A DNA stretch of 64,000 bases from Feifania hominis. Lineage in GTDB: Bacteria > Bacillota > Clostridia > Oscillospirales > Feifaniaceae. The stretch's first letter is position 1, and each line of letters opens with the position of its first letter. The notes under the pieces were generated by a model, which saw nothing but the letters and a program-made list of their open reading frames with translations, searched no databases and was not told the DNA's origin. Position numbers and translations under genes: made by a program. Of the stretch, positions 43,787-52,313 are shown one piece after another. The DNA lies in NCBI RefSeq assembly GCF_014384765.1, contig NZ_JACRSP010000001.1:124001-188000 (forward strand). Direction: 5' to 3'.

Positions 43787-44541
43787 AAGTAACTCTGCTT
43801 GCCCACACGCCCGACCCCGAGCGCACTGTCGCTGCGGCGGCCAAACTCTGCTATGCGTCGGGCGACATTGAGACCGTCATGGAGGGGCTGACCGACGAGA
43901 AGACCGAGAGCTTTCTCGAGATGCTCGCGCAGATCGGCCACGAGAGCCCCATTGAACATGTGAGCTTTACCTTTGGCATCGAGGGGGTATCAAGGGCGCT
44001 GCTGGCGCAGATCACCCGCCATCGCATCGCGTCGTTCAGCGTGCAGAGCCAGCGCTATGTCAGAGAGGGCAGCTTCGACTATGTCGTACCGCCGGCAATC
44101 GCAGAGAACCCAGAGGCGATGGCGGTCTTCACGCAGGCCATGCGCGCGGCGCAGGAGAGCTACGATGAACTGGTGCGCATTCTGAGCGACCAGCGCACGC
44201 AGGAGCTGATCGCCGGGGGAAAGCCGGAGAAAGAGGCGGCCCGCGCGGGCGGCAAGCTCGCAAACGAGGACGCCCGCTTTGTGCTGCCCAACGCCTGCGA
44301 CACCAAGATGATTGTGACCATGAATGCGAGAAGTCTGATGAACTTCTTTCACCACCGCTGCTGCAACCGCGCCCAGTGGGAGATCCGGGAGCTCGCAACC
44401 GAGATGCTGCGTGAGGTCCGACGGGTCGCGCCGACGCTGTTTGCCAAGGCGGGGCCGAAGTGCATGACGGGAAAATGCCCCGAGGGCAAGATGTCCTGCG
44501 GGAGGATGGAGGAGATGAGAGCGAAGTTCTCCGCTCTCTGA
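43783..44541 (+). CDS. thyX: Flavin-dependent thymidylate synthase ThyX
   Basis: A 252-residue ThyX with the signature RHRIASFSVQSQR (RHRx5-7SxR motif) and His/Glu substrate residues in GHESPIEHVSF. It makes dTMP from dUMP with methylene-THF and FADH2, regenerating THF and not DHF. GGAGG lies before ATG 43783. A thymidylate kinase follows directly. A C-terminal cluster of four cysteines (CMTGKC, MSC) is seen, as in many clostridial ThyX. Confidence 0.95.
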   Translation: MKVTLLAHTPDPERTVAAAAKLCYASGDIETVMEGLTDEKTESFLEMLAQIGHESPIEHVSFTFGIEGVSRALLAQITRHRIASFSVQSQRYVREGSFDYVVPPAIAENPEAMAVFTQAMRAAQESYDELVRILSDQRTQELIAGGKPEKEAARAGGKLANEDARFVLPNACDTKMIVTMNARSLMNFFHHRCCNRAQWEIRELATEMLREVRRVAPTLFAKAGPKCMTGKCPEGKMSCGRMEEMRAKFSAL

Positions 44542-44546
44542 ATGCG

Positions 44547-45221
44547 ATGGGAAAGGGTAAATTGATCGTCATAGACGGCCTTGACGGCAGCGGGAAACAG
44601 ACTCAGACCAAGCTGCTGCTCGAAGCGCTTTCGCATACGGGGCAACCGGTTCGCCAAATAAGCTTTCCGACTTACGGCAAATCCTCGGCGCTGATTGAGC
44701 TCTACCTCTCAGGCGCGTTCGGCGGCCGCGCGGGGGATGTCAACCCCTATGCGGCGTCCACGTTTTTCACGGTCGACCGGGTGGCGTCCTACCTCGGCGA
44801 CTGGAGAGCCGACTACGAGGCGGGTACGCTGATTGTCGCCGACCGCTACACGACATCGAACGCCATTCACCAGGCGGCCAAGCTCTCCACCGAGCAGAAG
44901 CGGGCCTTTTTTGCATGGCTTGACGACTTTGAGTATGAAAAGGTGAAGCTGCCCCGGCCCGATGCGGTGTTTTTCCTCGATCTGCCGCCTGCGCTCGGGC
45001 AGGAGCTCATGGCACGGCGCTACAGCGGCGACGAGCGGAAAAAGGACGTCCACGAGCGGGATCTCGCGTATCTCGAGCAGTGCTATGAGACTGCACAGCT
45101 CGCGGCGCGCGAACTCGGCTGGCAGCGTATAGAATGCTCTGGAAAGGGCGAAATTAAGAGCGTTCAGGAGATCCATTTGGAACTTGTGAGAAGAGTGAAG
45201 GAGATCTGCGATATTTTATGA
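44547..45221 (+). CDS. tmk: Thymidylate kinase
   Basis: A 224-residue P-loop kinase with DGLDGSGKQTQTKLL at the N-terminus, DRYTTSNAIHQ (DRY motif) and a lid region near RRYSGDERKKDVHERD. It phosphorylates dTMP to dTDP, the step after ThyX encoded five bases upstream. The GKQTQ P-loop and the TYGKSSALIELYLSG segment mark a clostridial subgroup somewhat distant from E. coli Tmk. It overlaps the next gene by four bases. Confidence 0.88.
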   Translation: MGKGKLIVIDGLDGSGKQTQTKLLLEALSHTGQPVRQISFPTYGKSSALIELYLSGAFGGRAGDVNPYAASTFFTVDRVASYLGDWRADYEAGTLIVADRYTTSNAIHQAAKLSTEQKRAFFAWLDDFEYEKVKLPRPDAVFFLDLPPALGQELMARRYSGDERKKDVHERDLAYLEQCYETAQLAARELGWQRIECSGKGEIKSVQEIHLELVRRVKEICDIL

Positions 45222-46108
45222 TTATTTTCCACGAAGTCAAGCTTACGGACAAACCCAGAATCGATGAGATGCTGCGCGCCTCGGCGCAGCGCAACTGCGA
45301 GCTGAGTTTTTCCAATCTCTATATCTGGCAGAGGACCTACGGTACCACCATCGCCTTTGTCGACGACATGCTGCTCGCCAAAAACGTAAAGCGCGGCAGC
45401 TTCTTTACCCCAGTCGGGCCGGGCGATCTGAAAAAGGCGGTCGAGAGACTGGTCGATTTTGCAAAGCAGGAGGGCTGCGAGGCCCGTTTCACCTGCGTGG
45501 ATGAGCGGGGAATGGAGCAGATTCGCGCGCTGTTCGGCGACGCGTTTACCTATGAGCACAGCCGTGACAGCGACGACTATATCTACTCCCAGCAGGACCT
45601 GGCGACGCTGGCGGGGCGCGCGTTTCACGCCAAACGAAATCACGTCAACCGCTTCAAGGCGACCTACCGCTGGAGTTACGAGCCGGTCACCCGGGAGAAC
45701 ATCCCCGAGTGTCTGGAGGTCAGCCATGAGTGGTGCATGAGAAACGGCGTCTGCGAGGATCACGACGTGCAAAATGAGAAGTGCGCCGTCAAGGCCTATT
45801 TCGAGGGTTTTGAGCAGATGGGCGGCCGCGGCGGTCTGCTGCGTGTGGAGGGAAAGCCGGTCGCATTCACCGCCGGAGCGCCCCAATACGAGGGCAGCGA
45901 CACGTTCATCGTCCACTTTGAAAAGGCGCTTGCCGACTACAACGGCGTCTATGCCACCATCAATCAGCTCTTTGTCGAGAACACGCTCGGCGATTTTGCC
46001 TTTGTCAACCGTGAGGAGGATATGGGCCTCGAGGGCCTACGCAAGGCAAAGCTCTCCTACAACCCGGTGCTTCTGCTACCGAAGTATACCGTCACACATG
46101 TCGGCTGA
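45218..46108 (+). CDS. DUF2156 (LPG synthase C-terminal-like) protein
   Basis: A 296-residue protein made of two GNAT-like halves, of the DUF2156 family related to the catalytic domain of MprF/FmhA-type aminoacyltransferases. Typical segments are SFSNLYIWQ, FHAKRNHVNRF and NREEDMGLEGLRKAKLSY. It lacks the MprF membrane domain, so lysyl-lipid synthesis cannot be assumed; it may act as a soluble acyl or aminoacyl transferase. ATG 45218 overlaps the tmk stop. A GNAT gene follows immediately. Confidence 0.82.
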   Translation: MIIFHEVKLTDKPRIDEMLRASAQRNCELSFSNLYIWQRTYGTTIAFVDDMLLAKNVKRGSFFTPVGPGDLKKAVERLVDFAKQEGCEARFTCVDERGMEQIRALFGDAFTYEHSRDSDDYIYSQQDLATLAGRAFHAKRNHVNRFKATYRWSYEPVTRENIPECLEVSHEWCMRNGVCEDHDVQNEKCAVKAYFEGFEQMGGRGGLLRVEGKPVAFTAGAPQYEGSDTFIVHFEKALADYNGVYATINQLFVENTLGDFAFVNREEDMGLEGLRKAKLSYNPVLLLPKYTVTHVG

Positions 46109-46118
46109 GAGTGGGGTG

Positions 46119-46895
46119 ATGCGCGCCGGCAGAGAACAGCTGCCCCGGCTGATCGAGAACTGGAACCTCGTGTTCGGTGACAGCGTCGAAGAGATCAGAC
46201 GGTTCTACGATGCTTTCTGGGAGGAGGGCGTCTTCCTCTGCATCTGCAGCGGCGGGGAGATTGTCTCTCAGCTTGCCCTGCTCCCGGCGGTCTACCGGTT
46301 CGCGGAGAAGACGGTACCCGCCTGGTATCTTTACGCCGCTCTGACTCGTCCCGAGGGACGCGGCCGGGGCCTGATGGGCGAGCTTGTCACAGCTGCTGTG
46401 CGGCAGGTGAGAGACATGGGCGCGCCGCTTCTCTTCACACTGCCGGCAAGCGCCGGGCTCTACGGTTACTATGCCCGTTTCGGCTTTGCGACGGCCTTTT
46501 TCCGCGAGCGCGGCGCGTCGGCTGCGTGGCCGGCCGGCTATGAGGCCTACCGCCGCCAGATGGAACGTGAGCCGTACTGCGTTGTCTGGGGGGAGCGCCA
46601 CTTCTCCTACGCCGCAGGGGGTGGCTTCTCACCGCCCGGCTGCCGCGCGGTGCATGAGCCCGAGCCGTACGGCATGGCGCGCATCTGCGACGTGGCCGGT
46701 CTTCTGCGAGCGCTGCCCGAGGAGCAGGCCGCAGGGGCGCAGACGGCAGTGAGCGGCGATGAAATTATTTTGGAAAACAACGGCGTCTTCCGCCTGCCGT
46801 GCGGGGGAGAGAATCTCACCCTCGGCGAGCTTACGCCCCGGCTGCTGGCCGGGTTCGGCGGCGGGAGACCCTATGCGGATCTTCTGCTGGAATAA
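46119..46895 (+). CDS. GNAT N-acetyltransferase with Eis-like C-terminal SCP2-type domain
   Basis: A 258-residue protein. The N-terminal half is a GNAT domain with acetyl-CoA loop RPEGRGRGLMGEL and the YGYYARFGF end. The C-terminal 90 residues (from about MARICDVAGLLRAL to RLLAGFGGG) resemble the small sterol-carrier-like domain of Eis proteins, shortened. Substrate unknown. I start at ATG 46119 just after the DUF2156 stop; ATG 46098 overlapping that gene is possible. Translational coupling is likely. Confidence 0.75.
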   Translation: MRAGREQLPRLIENWNLVFGDSVEEIRRFYDAFWEEGVFLCICSGGEIVSQLALLPAVYRFAEKTVPAWYLYAALTRPEGRGRGLMGELVTAAVRQVRDMGAPLLFTLPASAGLYGYYARFGFATAFFRERGASAAWPAGYEAYRRQMEREPYCVVWGERHFSYAAGGGFSPPGCRAVHEPEPYGMARICDVAGLLRALPEEQAAGAQTAVSGDEIILENNGVFRLPCGGENLTLGELTPRLLAGFGGGRPYADLLLE

Positions 46896-46907
46896 GGAGG
46901 ACAGACA

Positions 46908-47441
46908 ATGATGTACTTGTTTTTGGCCGATGGCTTCGAGGAGATGGAGGCCGTCGCCCCGATGGACATCCTGCGCCGCGAGGGCATGCAGCTCAAGCTC
47001 GTGGGCGTGCCCGACATCAAGGTGACGGGTGCGCATGGGCTCGAGGTCATCTGCGACATGCGCCCGGAGCATGTGGATCTCGAGACACTCAAAATGGTCA
47101 TTTTGCCGGGCGGCCCGGGCTATGAGAATCTCGAGAAGAACGAGCGCGTGATGCAGATTCTGGACTTTGCCTACGAGAGCGGCTGCTTCATTGGAGCCAT
47201 CTGCGCCGCCCCCTCGATTCTCGGGCGGCGGGGAATGCTCAAGGGACGCAGGGCGACCTGTTACCCCGGCTTTGAGTCGCAGTGTGAGGGCATGATTCAC
47301 GCGAAAGAACCCGTGGTGCGCGACGGTCAGATTGTGACGGCAAACGGTCCGGGCGCCGCGGCGGAATTCGGCTTTCGGCTTCTGGAGCTCTACTACGGCG
47401 ACAGGCGGACAAACGCGCTGCGCCGCAAGATGATGGCATGA
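46908..47441 (+). CDS. DJ-1/PfpI family protein
   Basis: A 177-residue DJ-1-like protein. The nucleophile elbow Cys99 is in GAICAAPSIL and the partner Glu14 in GFEEMEA, both as in DJ-1/YajL. Members act as deglycase/glyoxalase-like or redox-sensing chaperones; the exact activity is disputed in the family. GGAGG lies before ATG 46908 (a second ATG at 46911 is possible). It overlaps the next gene by four bases. Confidence 0.88.
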   Translation: MMYLFLADGFEEMEAVAPMDILRREGMQLKLVGVPDIKVTGAHGLEVICDMRPEHVDLETLKMVILPGGPGYENLEKNERVMQILDFAYESGCFIGAICAAPSILGRRGMLKGRRATCYPGFESQCEGMIHAKEPVVRDGQIVTANGPGAAAEFGFRLLELYYGDRRTNALRRKMMA

Positions 47442-48025
47442 CCGATATTGATCTTGCAAAGCGAGCGCTGCGCGGCGAGTTCCGCGCGAGGCGGGAGGCT
47501 ATCGCCCCCGCTCTGAGAGCGCAGCGGGATGAGGCGATCGCGCGCCGGCTCTTTGAGAGCGGCGCCTACCGCAGCGCGCGGGGAATTCTTTGCTACGTGT
47601 CCTATCAGAGCGAAATTGACACCCGCGCCATTTTGTGCCGGGCGCTCCGGGACGGCAAGCGGGTCGCAGCGCCCCGGGTGGACGCGCGCGTTCACAGTAT
47701 GGCGTTTTACGAGCTTGCGGAGCCCGAAGATCTGGTCGGCGGCTACCGCGGCATCCCGGAGCCGCGAGAGGGTCTGCCGTCCGCGCAGGGAAGTGATTTT
47801 TCACTCTGCATCCTACCGGGATACTGCTTTGACGGGCGGGGCTATCGACTTGGCTATGGCGGCGGCTACTACGACCGCTTTCTGGCGAACTTCGGCGGGA
47901 GGAAACTCGGTCTCTGCTACAGGGAGAATCTGGTTTCGTCACTGCCGCATGACCGCTATGACATTCCGGCGGATCTTGTGATCTGCGAGGACGGCGAGGA
48001 GGAATACAATGCCAAATTCGAGTAA
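47438..48025 (+). CDS. 5-formyltetrahydrofolate cyclo-ligase
   Basis: A 195-residue MTHFS with the ATP-binding LGYGGGYYDRFL motif and the LPGYCFDGRGYRLG block. It converts 5-formyl-THF (folinate) to 5,10-methenyl-THF with ATP. With FolD (5607), ThyX (43783) and TrmFO (16719) it is one of four folate-linked enzymes in the window. ATG 47438 overlaps the DJ-1 stop; the last 17 bases overlap mltG. Confidence 0.92.
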   Translation: MTDIDLAKRALRGEFRARREAIAPALRAQRDEAIARRLFESGAYRSARGILCYVSYQSEIDTRAILCRALRDGKRVAAPRVDARVHSMAFYELAEPEDLVGGYRGIPEPREGLPSAQGSDFSLCILPGYCFDGRGYRLGYGGGYYDRFLANFGGRKLGLCYRENLVSSLPHDRYDIPADLVICEDGEEEYNAKFE

Positions 48026-49145
48026 CCACGACAAATCCAATACCCAGGATCTCAGCAAGATGAACCTCCGGGAGAGAAAGGCCAAGCGCCGTGCGGCGCG
48101 CACGTTCACCAGAACCTTTCTCTACGCCATGATGGTGTTGATTCTGGCGATCTTTCTGGCGGTGTTTGTCATCAAAACGGCAAACGACGCGCTGGGCTTT
48201 GTCAAACCCAGCAGCGAAGTCGAAGTCTACATTGAGAAAGGCGCGTCGGTGGACGAGATTTCCTCGACGCTGCACGAGGCGGGCATCGTCAAGTACGAGT
48301 GGGCGTTCAAGCTGTTTACCACCATTACAAAGTCCAAAGACAAGTTCAAATCGGGCACCTACACGCTCAACACCGATATGGACTATCTGGAGGTGGTGAC
48401 CCGGCTCAAGCAGACGCCCAAACGCGAGACGGTCGACGTCACCATCACCGAGGGCAAGGAGCTGCGCGAAATCGCCGAGATCATGGAGAAAAACGGCGTC
48501 TGTTCGGCCGAGAGCTTTTTGACCTCGTGTCAGAATGACGAGTTCGACTACGATTTCATCAACGCGCTGCCCGACCGCGAGAATCGCATGGAGGGCTATC
48601 TCTTCCCGGATACCTACCAGTTCTACAAGGACGAGGACCCGAAAGTCGTCATCAAGAAGTTTTTGAACAATTTCAAAAAGAAATACGACGAGGAGCTCAG
48701 AGCCCGCACCGAGGAGCTTGGCATGACCATCGACGAGGTTATCACGCTCGCGTCGATCATCGAGAGAGAGGCGGCGGGCGACGAGGACCGCGGCAAGGTC
48801 TCGTCGGTCTTCCACAACCGCCTCGACAGCAAGGAGCTGCCCTACCTGCAGTCCTGCGCCACGGTGCAGTACATTTTGCAGGAGCGAAAGAGCGTGCTCT
48901 CCATCGCCGACACCAAGATTGACAGCCCTTACAACACCTATCTCTACAAGGGGCTGCCCCCCGGGCCAATTGCGGCGCCGGGCCTTGCGTCCATCAAGGC
49001 CGCTCTCTATCCGGAGGACACAGACTACTACTATTTCGTCGTAAATGCCGACGGAAAGCATCTGTTTGCCAAGACCCTCAAAGAGCACGAGGCGAACATC
49101 AAAAAGGCCAATTCCTCCCAGGGCACGGGAACGGTCATCGAGTGA
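48009..49145 (+). CDS. mltG: Endolytic murein transglycosylase MltG
   Basis: A 378-residue membrane-anchored YceG/MltG protein. A basic cytoplasmic N-terminus (about 32 residues) is followed by one membrane helix (about 36-57), a LysM-like domain and the catalytic domain with the essential Glu in LASIIEREA. It cleaves nascent glycan strands and may terminate them. The LQSDPTV-type motif reads LQSCATVQYIL. GAGGAGG precedes ATG 48009. The order mltG then U32 peptidase recalls yrrL-yrrO of Bacillus without the intervening methyltransferase. Confidence 0.93.
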   Translation: MPNSSNHDKSNTQDLSKMNLRERKAKRRAARTFTRTFLYAMMVLILAIFLAVFVIKTANDALGFVKPSSEVEVYIEKGASVDEISSTLHEAGIVKYEWAFKLFTTITKSKDKFKSGTYTLNTDMDYLEVVTRLKQTPKRETVDVTITEGKELREIAEIMEKNGVCSAESFLTSCQNDEFDYDFINALPDRENRMEGYLFPDTYQFYKDEDPKVVIKKFLNNFKKKYDEELRARTEELGMTIDEVITLASIIEREAAGDEDRGKVSSVFHNRLDSKELPYLQSCATVQYILQERKSVLSIADTKIDSPYNTYLYKGLPPGPIAAPGLASIKAALYPEDTDYYYFVVNADGKHLFAKTLKEHEANIKKANSSQGTGTVIE

Positions 49146-50383
49146 TGAGCAAAAAAGTGGAACTGCTGGCGCCGGCGGGGTCGCTTCTAAAACTCAGGAC
49201 GGCGGTGCTCTACGGCGCCGATGCCGTGTACTGCGGCACAACGGAGTTTTCGCTGCGCGCGGGAAGCCAGAATCTGACGCTGCCCGAGCTGCACGAGGGG
49301 GTGGAGTTTGCCCACGCCCACGGCGCGCGGGTCTATGTGGCGCTGAACACCTATGCGCGAAGCGATGAGCTGCGCCGCATGGGCGATACCATTGAACAGA
49401 TCGCGCAGGCGGGGACGGACGCCGTCATCGTCAGCGATCTCGGGGTGTTTGCGCTCGTCAGAGAGCGCGCACCCGACCTCGCCATTCACATTTCGACCCA
49501 GAGCAACGTGGTGAATTTCGGCGCCTGCGCCATGTGGCACAGGCTGGGCGCCTCGCGCGTGGTGCTCGCGCGCGAGCTGTCCCTTGCAGAGATCGCGGAT
49601 ATCCGCCGCAGCACGCCACCGGAGCTCGAGCTCGAGTGCTTTGTCCACGGGGCGATGTGTATGAGCTATTCGGGGCGCTGTGTCATGTCGAATTATCTGA
49701 CCGGCCGCGATGCAAACCGCGGCGACTGCGCCCAACCCTGTCGGTGGAAATATGCGCTCACCGAGGAGAAGAGACCGGGCGAGTACTTTCCCGTCTATGA
49801 GGGAGAAGAGGGCAGCTTTGTCTTCAACTCCAAGGACCTCTGCCTGATTCGACGGCTGCCCGAGCTTGTGAAAGCGGGCGTTGTGAGCCTGAAAATTGAG
49901 GGGCGCATGAAATCGGAGTTCTATGTGGCGAGCGTGGTGTCGGCCTACCGCCGGGCACTTGACCAATATGAGAGGGATCCCGCCGGTTACCGGTTCGACG
50001 AGGGTCTCTACGAAGAGCTCTGTAAGGTGAGCCACCGCGCCTACTACGAGGGCTTTGTCGACGGGCCGCCGCAAAACGGCCAGATTCAGTCCACGGGCAG
50101 TTACATCCGCGAGTGGGAGATCGCGGCCTTTGTGGAGAGCTGGGATGCGGCCCGTGAGATGATGCGCTGCCGCCAGCGAAACAAATTCTGTCGGGGCGAT
50201 GAGGTGGAGCTGCTGATGCCGGGCAGAGAACCGATGGCTCTGCGCATAGATCAGCTTTTCAACGCAGACGGACAGCCCGTTGAATCGGCCCCGCATGCGG
50301 ATGAGCTGCTCTATGTACCGGTCCCGTTTGAGGTGCCGGCCTATTCCATGATACGTCGAAAGAAAGAGGAAGGCGTCAAGTGA
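49145..50383 (+). CDS. U32 family peptidase-like protein (TrhP/YrrO-type tRNA hydroxylation factor)
   Basis: A 412-residue U32 protein with N-terminal ELLAPAGSLLKLRTAVLYGADAVY-type barrel start and the signature CAQPCRWKY preceded by ECFVHGAMCMSYSGRC, giving the four-Cys set of the family. Relatives TrhP1/TrhP2 are required for prephenate-dependent hydroxylation of U34 in tRNA, and RlhA for 23S rRNA; peptidase activity is doubtful. ATG 49145 overlaps the mltG stop; GTG 49142 is an alternative. Its stop codon is inside the terminator stem. Confidence 0.87.
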   Translation: MSKKVELLAPAGSLLKLRTAVLYGADAVYCGTTEFSLRAGSQNLTLPELHEGVEFAHAHGARVYVALNTYARSDELRRMGDTIEQIAQAGTDAVIVSDLGVFALVRERAPDLAIHISTQSNVVNFGACAMWHRLGASRVVLARELSLAEIADIRRSTPPELELECFVHGAMCMSYSGRCVMSNYLTGRDANRGDCAQPCRWKYALTEEKRPGEYFPVYEGEEGSFVFNSKDLCLIRRLPELVKAGVVSLKIEGRMKSEFYVASVVSAYRRALDQYERDPAGYRFDEGLYEELCKVSHRAYYEGFVDGPPQNGQIQSTGSYIREWEIAAFVESWDAAREMMRCRQRNKFCRGDEVELLMPGREPMALRIDQLFNADGQPVESAPHADELLYVPVPFEVPAYSMIRRKKEEGVK

Positions 50384-50397
50384 CGCCTTCCTCTTTT
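50363..50397. terminator. Terminator overlapping the end of the U32 gene, shared with convergent gene
   Basis: Sixteen-base stem AAAGAGGAAGGCGTCA / TGACGCCTTCCTCTTT with a two-base AG gap, then T. The U32 TGA stop (50381-50383) is the start of the right arm, and the stop of the convergent minus-strand gene is at its edge. Confidence 0.85.
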
Positions 50398-50926
50398 ATG
50401 GAAAGGGCAATATTTCGGTGGCATTGCGGTTTTGCGGCTGGTGATTGATGCGCTCGAGCTCCTCGCGATAGCGGCGAACTTCCTCGGGGTCCTCATAGCG
50501 GCAGAGCAGCTCGCTGAGTTGGTCGGCGTTTTGTTTGGCGCGTTCAAGGCCGTTTTCGGCAATCTCACGGCACCTGTATTCCAGCCCCCGGCCGAGTGCT
50601 GTCTCAAAGCACATGGCGCGGATATATTCGTTAGATACGGCGCTCTCCAAAAGCGATTTTTCGTCGCGTCCGCCAAGTGCGCTGACGGCGTCGCTGAACT
50701 TTGCGAGCGCCCGCAGGGCGCTCGGGCCGGACTTCGGTTTGCCGCCGAGTTCTCTGACGCGCGTGCGAATTGCCTCGGCGTCGTTTGAACAGTCGGCCTG
50801 AATGCGCTGGAAGACGCGTTGCAGCTCGGGATTCTGGGTGGCGTCGGCATATTTCAGATACTGGTCCGCGCCGAGCTCTACATCGGGCAGCAGGTGGCGC
50901 ATGGCAGAAATGCTGTATTCGTTCAC
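50396..50926 (-). CDS. Ferritin-like four-helix protein, unknown function
   Basis: A 176-residue, all-helical protein. Heptad-like helices (MRHLLPDVELGADQYLKYAD; VFQRIQADCSNDAEAIRTRV; SAVSNEYIRAMCFETALG) look like a ferritin-like or DUF2383/PA2169-type four-helix bundle, but a full ExxH metal set is not evident, so iron binding is unproven. GTG 50926 is chosen because GGAGG lies seven bases upstream on the minus strand; an ATG 81 bases earlier has no ribosome site. Confidence 0.65.
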   Translation of the reverse strand: MNEYSISAMRHLLPDVELGADQYLKYADATQNPELQRVFQRIQADCSNDAEAIRTRVRELGGKPKSGPSALRALAKFSDAVSALGGRDEKSLLESAVSNEYIRAMCFETALGRGLEYRCREIAENGLERAKQNADQLSELLCRYEDPEEVRRYREELERINHQPQNRNATEILPFP

Positions 50927-51227
50927 GGTGCAGCCTCCTTTCAAAAATACTTCAGATTTAGTATCTGCAAATGCCAAAACCCTACCAGATGAAAATAATA
51001 GCCGCACATGCAGACAACGGTCGCAAAGGGCTCTTTGCCCATAACAATGTACATTCTGAAAATCGCAGACAAGGGCAAAACAACTAAAAATGGTATTGGT
51101 TTTGACCCAATCCTCGGCGAAAAGTCACTTGTATCAAAATTGTATCAATGATATAATAATCAAACAAACGGCTGCAGCCCTTGAGAATTCGCACCGTTTT
51201 ATTTTGTTTTTTGGATGGGGAAGAGAT
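50927..51227. other. Divergent intergenic region (301 bp)
   Basis: AT-rich; contains the AEC transporter promoter at 51129-51157 and the leader to 51227. A minus-strand promoter for the ferritin-like gene is expected but I see no clear consensus. No gene seen. Confidence 0.5.
51129..51157 (+). promoter_or_regulatory. Sigma-A promoter of the AEC transporter gene
   Basis: TTGTAT (51129-51134), 17-base spacer, TATAAT (51152-51157). A second TTGTATCAA copy falls inside the spacer. Confidence 0.72.
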
Positions 51228-52169
51228 ATGGAACAGATCAGTATTATCATCGATCAAATGTTGATGTTTGCGATCATGATCGCCATCGGCGCAGTTGCGG
51301 CTAAAATGAAAGTATTTACACCGGACAATCTCAAGGTCATAGCAAATCTCATTTCCAAAATTTTGCTTCCGGCTATGATTTTGACATTGATTCCCTCCTC
51401 AGGCACGCGCCAGACTCTGTTTGACTCGATTCCCATTCTGCTCGCGTCTTTTGCCATTCTCTTTGTGCTTTTGTTTCTCGGGCGGCTCACGGGACTTCTG
51501 TTTCGTCTCAAGGGAAACACGCTCGATGTCCACACGGCTGATATGGCTTTTGGCAATGCGCGCTTCATCGGTCTGCCCATCATTGAGGAACTCTACGGAC
51601 CGCTTGGCGTACTCACGGTTTCTATGTACTCGCTGATTGACCAGCTACTTCTCTACACGGTCGGCATGTTTCTTCTCACCGACAAAGAGCGCAAAGAGGG
51701 CCAGTACAAGTTCAATCTCAAAAACATGCTCAATCCCACACTCTTCGCTGTCATCGCGGGATTTATTCTGCTGTTTTTCAACGTGAAGATGGAGGGGGTC
51801 TTTTTCAACTCCATCACATCGCTCGGCGGTACGGCAAAGTATGTCGCAATGGTCTACCTCGGTGGAAGCCTCTACTATATGGGTGTCAAGGGAATTTTCA
51901 AGAGACCGAGTGTTCTGTCGATTGTCGCGGTCAAGCTCATCGCATTCCCGCTGCTTGTGTATCTGGTGTTGAACGCGACTGGATGGTTCGATCCGAGTGT
52001 TGTGATGTCGCTGGTCATTCTCTCGGCGATTCCGGTGATGAACAACACCGCCGTGCTCGCGCGGGTGGAGGGGTCGGATCACGAATACGCCTCAACGGCG
52101 ATCTTTGTAACGACCATTCTGTTTATGGTGACGATGCCGCTTGTCATGTATCTGATCACGCTCTTTTGA
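51228..52169 (+). CDS. AEC-family transporter
   Basis: A 313-residue membrane protein with ten hydrophobic segments in two five-helix halves. Auxin efflux carrier family features include the N-terminal LISKILLPAMILT, central FGNARFIGLPIIEELYG and C-terminal AIPVMNNTAVLA helix breaks. Bacterial members export or import small carboxylates such as malate; the substrate here is unknown. GGGGAAGAGAT precedes ATG 51228. Monocistronic with its own promoter and terminator. Confidence 0.87.
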   Translation: MEQISIIIDQMLMFAIMIAIGAVAAKMKVFTPDNLKVIANLISKILLPAMILTLIPSSGTRQTLFDSIPILLASFAILFVLLFLGRLTGLLFRLKGNTLDVHTADMAFGNARFIGLPIIEELYGPLGVLTVSMYSLIDQLLLYTVGMFLLTDKERKEGQYKFNLKNMLNPTLFAVIAGFILLFFNVKMEGVFFNSITSLGGTAKYVAMVYLGGSLYYMGVKGIFKRPSVLSIVAVKLIAFPLLVYLVLNATGWFDPSVVMSLVILSAIPVMNNTAVLARVEGSDHEYASTAIFVTTILFMVTMPLVMYLITLF

Positions 52170-52173
52170 ACAC

Positions 52174-52206
52174 AAAAGCGAGTGGAGAGATTCCACTCGC
52201 TTTTTT
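52174..52206 (+). terminator. Terminator after the AEC transporter gene
   Basis: Thirteen-base stem AAAAGCGAGTGGA / TCCACTCGCTTTT with a five-base loop and a T-run. Confidence 0.9.
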
Positions 52207-52243
52207 CAATTCTTACAATTCTCCGTCAAATGGCGGTTCCTTT

Positions 52244-52272
52244 TTGACAAATGACGACGCCGAGGTTATGAT
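52244..52272 (+). promoter_or_regulatory. Sigma-A promoter of uppP
   Basis: TTGACA (52244-52249), 17-base spacer, TATGAT (52267-52272). Confidence 0.82.
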
Positions 52273-52313
52273 AATATCGTTGTACATTTCAAATCAATCA
52301 GAGGGGTAGCGCC

